NCBI RefSeq assembly: GCF_020215705.1
Contig: NZ_JAIWNB010000017.1
Location: 62,001 to 126,000 of the forward strand
Source of the DNA: Nonomuraea aurantiaca
GTDB lineage: Bacteria; Actinomycetota; Actinomycetes; Streptosporangiales; Streptosporangiaceae
Direction: 5' to 3'
DNA: 64,000 nucleotides
A model generated the notes under the pieces. It worked only from the letters and a program-made list of their open reading frames with translations, was not told where the DNA came from and did not search any database. This document shows positions 33,984 through 42,028 of this stretch, piece by piece; the stretch's first letter is position 1; the number at the start of each line of letters is the position of its first letter. The position numbers and the translations under genes were made by a program.

Positions 33984-34305
33984 CAGATGTGCCCGTCGTT
34001 GTAACGAAGGTAACCGTTCCACAAGTGGAATGGTGATACCATGGCACAAGTGTCATGCCCTGTCGAGAGTCTTCTCGATGGATGATTTCGGCCCGTGCGC
34101 ACAAGCCTGTTCATCGCGAAGTCCCGTTGGGCGGCCCCAAGCCCTGTCCGGCCACCTCAACCTTTTGACAAAGCATCACCGTCGGCCGATTGGCGCGGTC
34201 ATCGCCGTGGAATGATGCCGAACGCGGCTTCGATCCCCGCACTGCCGTGTCGCGAGGCGCGGCCACCCTCCCCTTCACCGTGACCAATCCGCATGGGAGG
34301 ACGTT
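33984..34305. other. Divergent gap between padR and the arginine deiminase gene
   Basis: 322 bp without a gene. It has the two PadR-type palindromes (34013-34056) near padR, and a TTGACA at 34165-34170 that could be a -35 element for the plus strand, although no good -10 is seen. Confidence 0.55.
34013..34056. promoter_or_regulatory. Two PadR operator candidates
   Basis: TTCCACAAGTGGAA at 34017-34030 (flanked by ACC/GGT) and ATGGCACAAGTGTCAT at 34041-34056. Both are centred on CAC-AA-GTG and lie 24 bp apart, just upstream of padR. Confidence 0.6.
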
Positions 34306-35580
34306 GTGAGCACGACATTCGGAGTCCACTCCGAGGTGGGCACGCTGCGACAGGTGATCGTGCATCGGCCCGATCTCAGCCTCAAACGGCTCACCCCGGC
34401 CAACAAGGACGAACTCCTCTACGACGACGTGCTCTGGGTCAGCCGCGCCCAGATCGAGCACGACATGTTCGTCGATGTGATGCGCGGCCGCGGCATCGAG
34501 GTCTTCCACCACCAGCAGTTGCTCGCCGAGGCGCTGGAGGCCGCACCCGAGGCCAAGCGGCACGTGGTGGAGCGCACGGTCACCCACCTGACGGTGGGAC
34601 CCTCACTCGTCGACGAGATCCGCTCCGAGCTGGCCTCCTGGAGCGGGGACAAGCTGGCCGAGCACCTGATCGGCGGGCTCACCAAGGAGGAGTTCGTCAC
34701 CGCGGCCCAGGCCAGCCGCGCAGGCTTGGACGCCTGCTCCCTGGTCACCGCGATGGCCAGGACCGGGTCGTTCATCCTGCCGCCGCTGCCGAACTCGCTC
34801 TACCAGCGCGACCCTTCGGCCTGGCTGTACGGCGGGGTCTCGCTGAACCCGCTCTACTACCACGCCCGCCGCCTGGAGACGATCAACCAGAGCATCGTCT
34901 ACCACTTCCACCCGATGTTCGCCGACGACGGATTCGCCTACTGGTACCCCCCGATGGGCGACGACGGCAACTTCGACGAGGAGGACTTCGGCCGCGCCTC
35001 GCTGGAAGGCGGCGACATGATGCCGATCGGCAAGGGCACCGTCGCCATCGGCGTCAGCGAGCGCACCAGCCCGATCATGGTCGAGCATCTGGCCATGGAG
35101 TTGTTCGCCGCCGAGGCCGCCACCAGGGTGCTCGCGGTCAACATCCCGCCAAGCCGCTCGTACATGCACCTCGACACCGTGTTCACCCTGCTGGACGTCG
35201 ACAAGGCCACCGGCTACCCGCCGGTCGTGGAGAACGCGGCGGTCTACTCGCTGCGGCCCGGCGACAAGGAGGGCACTCTCGACGTGCACCGTGAACCGAA
35301 CCTGGCCGCCGCCATCGAGGACGCACTCGGCATCGGCAAGCTCGACATCATCTCCACCGGCGGGGACGACTACCAGCGGGCCAGGGAGCAGTGGGACAGC
35401 GGCAGCAACTTCGTCGCCCTGGAGCCCGGCGTCGTGATCGGCTACCACAAGAACGAGTACACCAACAGGAAGCTGCGCGAGCACGGCGTGGACGTCATCG
35501 AGATAGAGGGCTTCGAGCTGGGCAAGGGCCGGGGCGGCGGGCACTGCATGACTTGCCCGATTCTGCGCGACCCCGTCTAG
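34306..35580 (+). CDS. arcA: Arginine deiminase
   Basis: 424 residues from GTG 34306 with RBS GGGAGG. Family marks are the N-terminal FGVHSEVGTLRQVIVHRPDL, RLTPANKDELLYDDVLWV, PLPNSLYQRDPSAWLYGGV (substrate-binding Asp region), SYMHLDTVFTLLD (His of the catalytic set) and the C-terminal GGHCMTCPILRDP with Cys414 as the nucleophile. The enzyme converts arginine to citrulline and ammonia. No arcB or arcC follows, so it is a stand-alone deiminase, perhaps for acid stress or nitrogen recovery. Confidence 0.93.
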   Translation: MSTTFGVHSEVGTLRQVIVHRPDLSLKRLTPANKDELLYDDVLWVSRAQIEHDMFVDVMRGRGIEVFHHQQLLAEALEAAPEAKRHVVERTVTHLTVGPSLVDEIRSELASWSGDKLAEHLIGGLTKEEFVTAAQASRAGLDACSLVTAMARTGSFILPPLPNSLYQRDPSAWLYGGVSLNPLYYHARRLETINQSIVYHFHPMFADDGFAYWYPPMGDDGNFDEEDFGRASLEGGDMMPIGKGTVAIGVSERTSPIMVEHLAMELFAAEAATRVLAVNIPPSRSYMHLDTVFTLLDVDKATGYPPVVENAAVYSLRPGDKEGTLDVHREPNLAAAIEDALGIGKLDIISTGGDDYQRAREQWDSGSNFVALEPGVVIGYHKNEYTNRKLREHGVDVIEIEGFELGKGRGGGHCMTCPILRDPV

Positions 35581-35697
35581 CAGCCGAAGCGAGAAGGCGC
35601 GGGCCAGCGTCCCCCGCGCCATCCCCCCGCCACCGGCCGCGACCGTTCCCGCCCAAGAGGGTCGGTTGCCGGCATCGCCGCAGCGGGGAGGACCGCG

Positions 35698-36363
35698 ATG
35701 ACCCATCCAGCAATCATTCTCTTCCTAGCCCTGTTCGGGCTCTACAGCCCCGTCGCCGCGCTCGCCTCCTACCTGCCGATCGTCCGGCCCTACGACCACA
35801 AACAGGTCAACCGGCTGGCGCTCGGACTCGCCGTCAACGTCGCGGTCTTCGTCCTGGCGGCGCTATGGATCGGCGAGCCGCTCCTCAAACTGCTCGGCAT
35901 CAGCACCGCCGCGCTGACCGCCACCGGAGGCATCGCCCTGGCCTACGCCTCCATCCCGCTGATGCGCGGCAAGGCCGGAGCCGTAGAAGAGCTGGAGAAA
36001 CTCCAGGAAGAGGAGCAGCTGGGCAGCACACTGCCACCCGAGCCGGTGCCGGACCCCAAGTCCATCCTGTACACCCCGCTCACCTTCCCGTTGACCATCG
36101 GCGGCACCACCTTCGCCTTCGGCGTCGCCGCCTCGGCGGCGGCGGCCAACGTGCCCGACAAGATCACGCTGTCAGTCGCCGCCCTGTGCTTCGCCGTGAT
36201 CACCGGGCTGACGCTGTACATGTCCGGCCACGTCCAACGGCGTATCTCGCTCAAGGGAGCCATGCTCCTGGACCGGATCGCGGGCATCCTGCTCACCGCC
36301 ATCGCCGTCATCCTGCTCGCCAACGGCTTCACCGACCTGGTCACCGCGCGCCTCAACCAGTGA
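35698..36363 (+). CDS. MarC family integral membrane protein (UPF0056)
   Basis: 221 residues with about six membrane helices. FLALFGLYSPVAALASYLPI at the N-terminus and TPLTFPLTIGGTTFAFGVAA in the middle correspond to the two NP-like half-site motifs of MarC/SNARE-associated UPF0056 proteins. The loop between helices 3 and 4 (about residues 95-120) is charged and proline-rich. Function of the family is unknown. It starts 117 nt after arcA on the same strand. Confidence 0.85.
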   Translation: MTHPAIILFLALFGLYSPVAALASYLPIVRPYDHKQVNRLALGLAVNVAVFVLAALWIGEPLLKLLGISTAALTATGGIALAYASIPLMRGKAGAVEELEKLQEEEQLGSTLPPEPVPDPKSILYTPLTFPLTIGGTTFAFGVAASAAAANVPDKITLSVAALCFAVITGLTLYMSGHVQRRISLKGAMLLDRIAGILLTAIAVILLANGFTDLVTARLNQ

Positions 36364-36500
36364 ATGAAGCGTCGGGCGCGGCGTGCCCGATGATCTCGCG
36401 AGCGATCTTCGCGGGTACGGCGGCCGTCGCCATGTGCGCGACGTCGTCGAGGATCAGCAGGCGCGCCCCCGGTATGCCGGCCACGTAGAGCTCCTGGCCG
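36353..36500 (-). pseudogene. C-terminal remnant of an alpha/beta-hydrolase
   Basis: About 45 codons (AGIPGARLLILDDVAHMATA, then AVPAKIAREIIGHA and stop at 36353) match the His-containing last strand and helix of alpha/beta-hydrolases of the 3-oxoadipate enol-lactonase type, where H of VAHM is the catalytic histidine. Everything upstream is lost. The stop overlaps the end of marC. Confidence 0.6.
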
Positions 36501-36551
36501 GCGGGAGGGGTGGCGACGTCGGCCGCACGCTTCCCCTCGCGGACGCGGTCG

Positions 36552-36643
36552 GCTCGCCGATCGAGCACGGCTACGCCGGCTCGATCGGCTGCGAGTACGT
36601 GCCGGGCGGCCCCACCGCCGACACGCTGGGCTGGGTCGACTAG
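36552..36643 (+). pseudogene. C-terminal remnant of hydroxypyruvate isomerase
   Basis: The last ~28 codons before TAG 36641 read IEHGYAGSIGCEYVPGG, PTADTLGWVD, the conserved end of Hyi-type hydroxypyruvate isomerases (G-x-x-G-x-E-Y-x-P-x-G-T-x-x-x-L-x-W). No start or TIM barrel remains. It directly abuts the hydrolase remnant, so a junction lies near 36500-36550. Confidence 0.55.
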
Positions 36644-36659
36644 CTACGGCCTCAAGGGC

Positions 36660-37061
36660 TCACCCGGCTGTTGCCGCTACGAAGGTGAACGAACCGGACG
36701 GGACGTTGTACAGGGCGTACTGACCCTCCATCCGCAGGAACGTGGCCCGGGGCGGGCTGCCGGGCCGCCGTTGCAGCACGAAGGCGGCCATCGCGGCGAA
36801 GACCACGATCAGCGCGACCGACACCACGGTGAGGACCGTGCTGTTGACGTAGGCGCGCAGCAGCACGTAGTCGCGGGCCTCGATCACTTCGGTGAAGTTC
36901 TCCACCAACCGCCAGTTGACCGGCCAGGCGAAGTCCAGGTCGAGCGCCTGCACGGGATCCTTGACCGCCGTCAGCAGCATGAGGGCGAACGGGACGAGGA
37001 AGAACACGGTGGCCAGGACCAGCGCGACCGCCTCGGCGGCGAGCCGTCGCGACGCTCTCAT
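36660..37061 (-). pseudogene. Sugar ABC transporter permease (MalG-type), 3' end deleted
   Basis: The frame begins like a carbohydrate permease (EAVALVLATVFFLVPFALML, RDYVLLRAYVNSTVLTVVSV, AMAAFVLQRR), covering TM1 and TM2. After about residue 100 the family sequence stops and is replaced by an unrelated tail (MEGQYALYNVPSGSF). The EAA loop that contacts the ATPase is missing, so it is non-functional. Its ATG overlaps the stop of another permease remnant. Confidence 0.7.
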
Positions 37062-37155
37062 ACGGCGACCTGCCTTCTGCCCAGGAACCAGGTGAGCGGG
37101 ACGATGATGGCGGAGACGACCAGGAACAGCAGCAGGGTGAGTGAGGGTGAGCGCG
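37058..37155 (-). pseudogene. C-terminal end of a sugar ABC permease (MalF-type)
   Basis: About 30 codons, LTLLLFLVVSAIIVPLTWFL then GRRQVAV and stop, correspond to the last helix and tail of MalF-type permeases. The TGA overlaps the ATG of the MalG-type remnant (ATGA), the usual MalF/MalG arrangement. The 5' part is gone. Confidence 0.6.
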
Positions 37156-37171
37156 ACGTGTCATGCCCGGC

Positions 37172-37543
37172 TCAGCCGGACTTCAGCCGCTTCTCGTGCT
37201 GGGCGATGAGGGTGTCGATCTGGACGCTGAGTTTGGCGCCCAGGGGCCAGCCGATGTAGTGGGTCAGGAAGATGGCGATCTCGCGGAGCTCGGCGGCGGT
37301 CAGCTCGGAGTTGCTCAAAGCCGCCGGAATCTGGATGTCCAGGACGTCGTTCAGGCCCCTGCCGGCCAGAGCGCCGAGCAGGAGCAGCCGGCGGTCGCGC
37401 ATGGACAGACCCGGGCGGGCCCAGATGTCGGCGAACAGATGGTCCACGGTGATGCCGAAGAAGTCGCCCGGGGCGTCGTCGATGTCCCAGCCGTAGACCT
37501 GGCGCATCATCTCCAGGCCCCGCTGCCGCCTGTCGTCGGTCAT
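37172..37543 (-). CDS. Carboxymuconolactone decarboxylase (AhpD-like) family protein
   Basis: 123 residues. DRRLLLLGALAGRGLNDVLD and LREIAIFLTHYIGWPLGAKL match the CMD family alpha-helical fold. The CxxC of AhpD is absent, so a peroxidase role is unlikely. It overlaps the upstream dehydrogenase gene by 4 nt. By position and company it corresponds to Rv0771 of the M. tuberculosis cyp51 neighbourhood. Confidence 0.88.
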   Translation of the reverse strand: MTDDRRQRGLEMMRQVYGWDIDDAPGDFFGITVDHLFADIWARPGLSMRDRRLLLLGALAGRGLNDVLDIQIPAALSNSELTAAELREIAIFLTHYIGWPLGAKLSVQIDTLIAQHEKRLKSG

Positions 37544-38376
37544 GACGGGTCCTCCTGGGGAAGGCCGAGGCCGGTGGCCAGGCGCTCGGCCGAGAGCCTG
37601 GCGAGGGGAGTGTCGACGCCGAGCTCGGCGGCGAGTTCGAGGGCGAGGGACAGGTCCTTCTCGCCGAGCGCCCGCACGTGGCTCATGATCTCGTACAGGG
37701 GGTCGTCGGGAGCCAGGGGCGTCGTGGTGCGGCGGATCATGATGGCGCCGGGGCCGCCGGTGACGGCGTCGGAGTGGCGGACGATCCGGGCGAGCCTGCC
37801 GAGCGGGACTCCGGCAGCCTCGGCCAGGCGCTGCGCCTCGGCGGCGGCCGCGAAGGAGACGAAGTGGAGCAGGTTGCGGGCGAGCTTGGCGCGGGTGCCC
37901 GCGCCGACCGGCCCCATGTGCAGGACGAGGTCGGCCCAGGCGCCGAAGACCTCCTTCACCTGCTCGAACGCGGTCTCGGTCGCGCCGACCATGACCGCGA
38001 GGGTGCCCGCCGCCGCGCCCATGAAGCCGCCGCTGACGGGGGCGTCGACGACCTCCACCCCGTACGGACCTGCCTCGGCGGCCAGCCCGATGGCGGTATC
38101 GGCACGGATCGTGGAGTGGATGGCGATGACGGTGCCGGGATCGGCCGCGGCGAACAGCGCGGCGCAGACCGCGTTCACCTGGGCGTCGTCGCGGACCATG
38201 ATCGAGATGAGCCCGGCGCGGGCCACGTCGGCGAGGTCCGCGGCGGGCCGCGCGCCTTGGGCGACGAGGGGTGCCATCACCTCGGGACGGCTGTCGTAGA
38301 CGATCAGGCCGGGTCCGGCGAGGTGTCCGGCCATGGGGGCGCCCATCTGGCCGAGCCCGACGAAGCCGTACGTCAT
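37540..38376 (-). CDS. NAD(P)-dependent 3-hydroxyisobutyrate dehydrogenase-like protein
   Basis: 278 residues from ATG 38376. N-terminal Rossmann motif FVGLGQMGAPMAGHLAG, the substrate-binding signature DAPVSGGFMGAAAGTLAVMV, and KLARNLLHFVSF with the catalytic Lys of the beta-hydroxyacid dehydrogenase family. It overlaps both neighbours by 4 nt (SDR upstream, CMD downstream). Position matches Rv0770 in M. tuberculosis. Substrate unknown; a side-chain hydroxyacid is possible. Confidence 0.9.
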   Translation of the reverse strand: MTYGFVGLGQMGAPMAGHLAGPGLIVYDSRPEVMAPLVAQGARPAADLADVARAGLISIMVRDDAQVNAVCAALFAAADPGTVIAIHSTIRADTAIGLAAEAGPYGVEVVDAPVSGGFMGAAAGTLAVMVGATETAFEQVKEVFGAWADLVLHMGPVGAGTRAKLARNLLHFVSFAAAAEAQRLAEAAGVPLGRLARIVRHSDAVTGGPGAIMIRRTTTPLAPDDPLYEIMSHVRALGEKDLSLALELAAELGVDTPLARLSAERLATGLGLPQEDPS

Positions 38377-39110
38377 GCGCGGAACACCTCGCCGCCGTCC
38401 ACGTTGAAGATCTGTCCCGTGATCCAGGACGCCTCGTCCGACAGCAGGAACAGGCACATCCCGACGAGATCGTCCGGGGTGCCCATCCGCTTGAGGGCGA
38501 GCTTGTCCCGTACGATCTTGGCCGACATCCCGGTGGGCACGACCGCCCGGTGGGCTTCGGTGTCGATCGGGCCGGGCGCTATGGCGTTGACCCGGATGCC
38601 GAGTGAGCCCAGCTCGTGCGCGAGTTGCTGGGTGAGGCCGTTCACGCCCGCTTTGGCCAGGCCGTAGAAGCCGGAGTACTGCCAGGCGGCGGTGGAGGAC
38701 TGGTTGACGATCGCGCCGCCGCCGCGCTCGGCCATGGCGGCGTGGCAGGCGCGGGCGCACAGGAGCGCGCCGTCCATGTTCACGGCCATGAACTTCTTGT
38801 AGTAGTCCCAGTCCACGGTGAACAGGAAGTCCAGCCTCATGGCGCCGAAGATGGCGGCGTTGTTGACCAGGTGGTCGATCCCGCCGTACGCCGCCACGGC
38901 CGCGCCCGCCATCGACTCGGTGGACGCGGGATCGGACACGTCGGTACGGACGAACAGCCCCTTGATGTCGTCGGCCACCGCCGCGCCCCGCTCGCTGACG
39001 TCCGCCACGACCACGCTCGCGCCCTCGGCGGCCAGCGCCCGCGCGTACGCCTCCCCGATGCCCTGGGCCGCGCCCGTGACAATGGCGACCTTGCCCGCAA
39101 AGCGTCCCAT
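38373..39110 (-). CDS. SDR-family dehydrogenase
   Basis: 245 residues. Classical SDR: VTGAAQGIGEAYARALA (cofactor motif), HLVNNAAIFG, then NQSSTAAWQYSGFYGLAKAG with the catalytic Ser-Tyr-Lys (YGLAK), and PGPIDTE. Ends with the family VDGGEVFRA. ALDH stop and SDR start overlap. Corresponds by order to Rv0769. Confidence 0.92.
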   Translation of the reverse strand: MGRFAGKVAIVTGAAQGIGEAYARALAAEGASVVVADVSERGAAVADDIKGLFVRTDVSDPASTESMAGAAVAAYGGIDHLVNNAAIFGAMRLDFLFTVDWDYYKKFMAVNMDGALLCARACHAAMAERGGGAIVNQSSTAAWQYSGFYGLAKAGVNGLTQQLAHELGSLGIRVNAIAPGPIDTEAHRAVVPTGMSAKIVRDKLALKRMGTPDDLVGMCLFLLSDEASWITGQIFNVDGGEVFRA

Positions 39111-40588
39111 CACCCTCCTTCCGCGATCACCTTGGTCTCCAGGTACTCCTCGAAGCCGGCGACGCCCATCTCGCGACCGACGCCAGACTGCTTGTAGCCG
39201 CCGAACGGCACGTCCGCGGCGTACCAGATGCCGCCGTTGACGCTGACCGTGCCGGTGCGCAGCCGCCGCGCGACCGCCCGCGCCCGCTCCACATCGCCGC
39301 CGTGCACGGCGCCCGACAGCCCGTACGGGGAGTCGTTGGCCAGCCGTACGGCGTCGTCGTCGCCGTCGTGGGGCAGGATCACCAGCACCGGGCCGAAGAT
39401 CTCCTCGCGGGCGGCCCTGGACCGGTTGGTGAGGCCGGTGATCAGGGTGGGCTCGATCCAGAAGCCCTTGTCCCGGTCCGAACGGTGGCCCCCGGTGGCG
39501 AACGAGCCGCCCTCCTCGGCCGCGAGCTTCAGGTAGCCCTCGATCCGGTCGCGCTGACGGGCGGAGATGACCGGGCCGCAGACGGTGCGGTCGTCGGAGG
39601 GGTCCCGGGCGCCGAGCTTGGCCATGGTGTGGGCGGTGATCTCCACGGCCTCGTCGTGGCGGGCGCGGGGGACCAGCAGCCGGCTGGTGATCGCGCAGCC
39701 CTGCCCGGCGTGGGTGATGCCGGTGAAGGCGGCGTACGAGCAGGCGGTCCTGAGGTCGGCGTCGTCCAGCACGATGAAGGCCGACTTTCCGCCCAGCTCC
39801 AGGAACACCTTCTTGAGGTTCTCGGCGGCGCCGCGCATGACCTCGCGCCCGGTCGCCGTGGAGCCGGTGAAGGAGACCAGGTCCACGCGTGGATCGGTGG
39901 CCAGCCGCGCGCCGAGGGCGTGGTCGCGGCCGGTGACGATGTTCACGACGCCCGGCGGGGTGTCGGTCTCCTCCGTGAGTAGCCGGCCGAGCGCCGCGGC
40001 GCACCACGGGGTGTCCGGGGCGGGCTTGAGCACCACCGTGTTGCCGGCGGCCAGCGCCGGGCCGAGCTTGGCCAGGTTGATCTGGTGCGGGAAGTTCCAC
40101 GGGGTGATCGCGCCGACCACGCCCACGGGCTCGCGCAGCAGACGGCGCTCGCTGACCATCCCCATCGGCGCGGCCCGGCCCAGGTCACGGGTCCATGCGT
40201 AGGTCTCGGCGAGGTCGGCGAACCAGCCGAGGTCGGCCACGGGCGCGTCGAGCTGCGCCCCGTACGTCAGGAACCGCGGCGCCCCGACCTCTCGTACGGT
40301 GAGCTCGCGCAGCTCGTCGGCGTGCCGGACGAGGGCCTCCCGGAGCTGGCGCAGGCAGCGGACGCGCAGGGGGAGGTCGGCGGCCCAGCCGTCGAAGGCG
40401 CGGCGGGCGGCGGCGATCGCCGTGTCGAGGTGGCCGAGCGTGGCGTCGGCGGCCGTGCCGATGACCTCCTCGGTGGCGGGATCGAGCGTCTCGAAGCGTT
40501 CGTCGCACGTGACAAGCTCGCCGTCGATCAGGAGGGGGGAGCCGCGCTCCGCCCACTCGTCGAGCAAGCGTCTGCTTGTTATGGACAC
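39110..40588 (-). CDS. NAD-dependent aldehyde dehydrogenase
   Basis: 492 residues from GTG 40588. Signatures: PWNFPHQINLAKLGPALAAG, FTGSTATGREVMRGA, the Glu motif LELGGKSAF and, at the catalytic Cys, THAGQGCAIT (family usually GQxC). ALDHs oxidise aldehydes to acids. It is the first gene of the minus-strand operon ALDH-SDR-HIBADH-CMD. An operator identical in layout to that before the TetR gene overlaps its start. Corresponds to Rv0768 (aldA). Confidence 0.93.
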   Translation of the reverse strand: MSITSRRLLDEWAERGSPLLIDGELVTCDERFETLDPATEEVIGTAADATLGHLDTAIAAARRAFDGWAADLPLRVRCLRQLREALVRHADELRELTVREVGAPRFLTYGAQLDAPVADLGWFADLAETYAWTRDLGRAAPMGMVSERRLLREPVGVVGAITPWNFPHQINLAKLGPALAAGNTVVLKPAPDTPWCAAALGRLLTEETDTPPGVVNIVTGRDHALGARLATDPRVDLVSFTGSTATGREVMRGAAENLKKVFLELGGKSAFIVLDDADLRTACSYAAFTGITHAGQGCAITSRLLVPRARHDEAVEITAHTMAKLGARDPSDDRTVCGPVISARQRDRIEGYLKLAAEEGGSFATGGHRSDRDKGFWIEPTLITGLTNRSRAAREEIFGPVLVILPHDGDDDAVRLANDSPYGLSGAVHGGDVERARAVARRLRTGTVSVNGGIWYAADVPFGGYKQSGVGREMGVAGFEEYLETKVIAEGG

Positions 40589-40608
40589 TTGTCCAGACTA
40601 CAGTTCAC
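40583..40608. promoter_or_regulatory. TetR operator at the ALDH start
   Basis: GGACACTTGTCC at 40583-40594, followed by AGAC-n3-AGTTCA to 40608. The same composite (GGACA-n2-TGTCCAGAC-n3-AGTTCA) occurs at 45972-45997 at the start of the TetR gene, showing a common regulator. Confidence 0.7.
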
Positions 40609-40610
40609 AT

Positions 40611-41288
40611 GTGGCTGTGCAAAGGGATGACTATTCCGGCGCGTTCGATCCCGGCTTCCGGTTCGAGGACCTGTCGAAGCAGGCGCTGGTCCGCCTGGTC
40701 AGGGAGTACGCTCTCATCGCCCATCTGCTCGACCGAGCCTCGCTCATCGCGGTCGGGCTGAAGTACGGGCAGCGGGATGTCGAGGAGATCGCCATCCAGG
40801 AGTGGCGTGGTGCCAGCCCGGTCTACACCGAGCGGATCCGCGAGATCATGAGGATCGACGGCGACGGGGTGTCGGCCATCTTCAAGTGCCTGCAGCTCGA
40901 CCCCGGCTTCGCGCAGCACTACATGGACGTCGAGTACGAGCTGATCGACGAGTCGCACGGCTTCTTCCAGCTCCGTACGTGCGGGGCGCTGCTCGACGTG
41001 GAGCCGTTCGGCGAGCGGGCGATCCGCGGCATGTGCCACCACATCGAGGACGGCACGTTCGACTGGACCGCCCAGGCGGTCAACCCCAGGGCACGCATCC
41101 GGCCGGTGCACCGCCCGCCGCGCGTCCCGGCGGGCCGGGTGCCGCACTGCCGCTGGGAGGTCGTCATCGACGACGAGACCGAGCCGGTCGGCGAGGACCC
41201 GATCACCGCGATGACGCGCGGCACCACCGCGGCCCGCTTCCGCTTCCCGCCGATGCGCGACGGCACCCCGCACGTGCCGCCCCCATAG
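40611..41288 (+). CDS. Conserved-looking hypothetical protein of the cyp51 locus
   Basis: 225 residues from GTG 40611 (ATG 40581 would add 10 residues inside the operator, less likely). I do not recognise a family. The N-terminal half is helical (VREYALIAHLLDRASLIAVG), and the C-terminal half has conserved-looking CGALLDVEPFGERAIRGMCH with HHIEDGTFDW, and a Pro/Arg-rich end. Paired Cys and His residues (CHH, PHCRW) could bind a metal. It is the only plus-strand gene in the locus and is divergent from ALDH across the TetR operator, so it should be co-regulated with it. Confidence 0.75.
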   Translation: MAVQRDDYSGAFDPGFRFEDLSKQALVRLVREYALIAHLLDRASLIAVGLKYGQRDVEEIAIQEWRGASPVYTERIREIMRIDGDGVSAIFKCLQLDPGFAQHYMDVEYELIDESHGFFQLRTCGALLDVEPFGERAIRGMCHHIEDGTFDWTAQAVNPRARIRPVHRPPRVPAGRVPHCRWEVVIDDETEPVGEDPITAMTRGTTAARFRFPPMRDGTPHVPPP

Positions 41289-41294
41289 GGGCCC

Positions 41295-41834
41295 TCACCA
41301 TAGGGGCACGGGCGTCTCCGGCCTGGCGTAGTAGCCGGGGATCGGCGCGCCGGAGGCCGCCCGGTCCAGGCGCCGGCGCATCCCGTCCGACAGCACCCCG
41401 GCCTTCATCATCTCGACGAACACCGAAGTGACGTTGCCGAGGTCGAACCAGTCACGCTGCCAGCGCCACTGGAAGCCGCCGCCGTACTTGAACCAGCTTC
41501 CGCCGATCCCGGCGACCTCGTACGGGCTGCCGTCGGGTCGCCGGGCGTCGGCCACCTGCTTCCAGAACCCGACGACCTCGCCCTTACGCTCGTCGATGAG
41601 AATGCTCTGGTACGGGTACGACCAGCCGTCCAGGCCGCCCATCTCCGAACCCAGGGCGAGGTCGCGGATCTCGTCCCTGCCGACCGCCATGAAGTCCTGG
41701 CCGGGGCCGATGTTCCAGCCGTAGGTGGCGTCCTCGGTGTAGAGCTCGGCCAGCGGGCGCCAGTCTCCCAGCTCCTCGCACCGCCGATTGGCCGCCAGCC
41801 AGCGGCCTACCATCTCCTCCAGCTCGTCACGCAT
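41295..41834 (-). CDS. NTF2/SnoaL-like protein
   Basis: 179 residues from ATG 41834. The N-terminal RWLAANRRCEELGDWRPLAE and LYTEDATYGWNIGPGQDFMA, then VGRDEIRDL, fit the SnoaL/NTF2-like cone fold; the segment GGSWFKYGGGFQWRWQRDWF is Trp-rich. Such proteins act as isomerases, cyclases or ligand carriers. It is placed after the ferredoxin, as the ~180-residue Rv0762c in M. tuberculosis; homology to that gene is inferred from position and size only. Confidence 0.78.
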   Translation of the reverse strand: MRDELEEMVGRWLAANRRCEELGDWRPLAELYTEDATYGWNIGPGQDFMAVGRDEIRDLALGSEMGGLDGWSYPYQSILIDERKGEVVGFWKQVADARRPDGSPYEVAGIGGSWFKYGGGFQWRWQRDWFDLGNVTSVFVEMMKAGVLSDGMRRRLDRAASGAPIPGYYARPETPVPLW

Positions 41835-41836
41835 GG

Positions 41837-42028
41837 TCAACCTCCCAGCTTGAGTGCTCGCGTCGGGCAGTAGCGGACCGCGGCCTCGACCTGGGCGCGC
41901 AGCGACTCGCCGGGCTCGTCCACGAGGATGCGGACCTTGCCCTTGCGCGGGACCTCGAAGACCTCCGGTGCCTCCAGCTCGCACATGGCGTGGCCCTGGC
42001 ACAGGTCCAGGTCGGCCCGCACCTTCAC
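41837..42028 (-). CDS. 3Fe-4S ferredoxin, P450 redox partner
   Basis: 63 residues from GTG 42028. The cluster ligands are in DLCQGHAMCELEAPEVF (CxxxxxC) and YCPTRAL (CP), giving three cysteines as in single-cluster 3Fe-4S ferredoxins that feed actinobacterial P450s. Its start overlaps the CYP51 stop by 4 nt. By order it matches Rv0763c, the ferredoxin next to cyp51. Confidence 0.9.
   Translation of the reverse strand: MKVRADLDLCQGHAMCELEAPEVFEVPRKGKVRILVDEPGESLRAQVEAAVRYCPTRALKLGG

Noticed and set aside
41281..41310. Direct repeat CCATAGGGGC at the convergent ends of 40611 and the NTF2-like gene
   Set aside because: Two 10-bp copies could be a terminator, but much of it is coding sequence on both strands and the pairing is weak.
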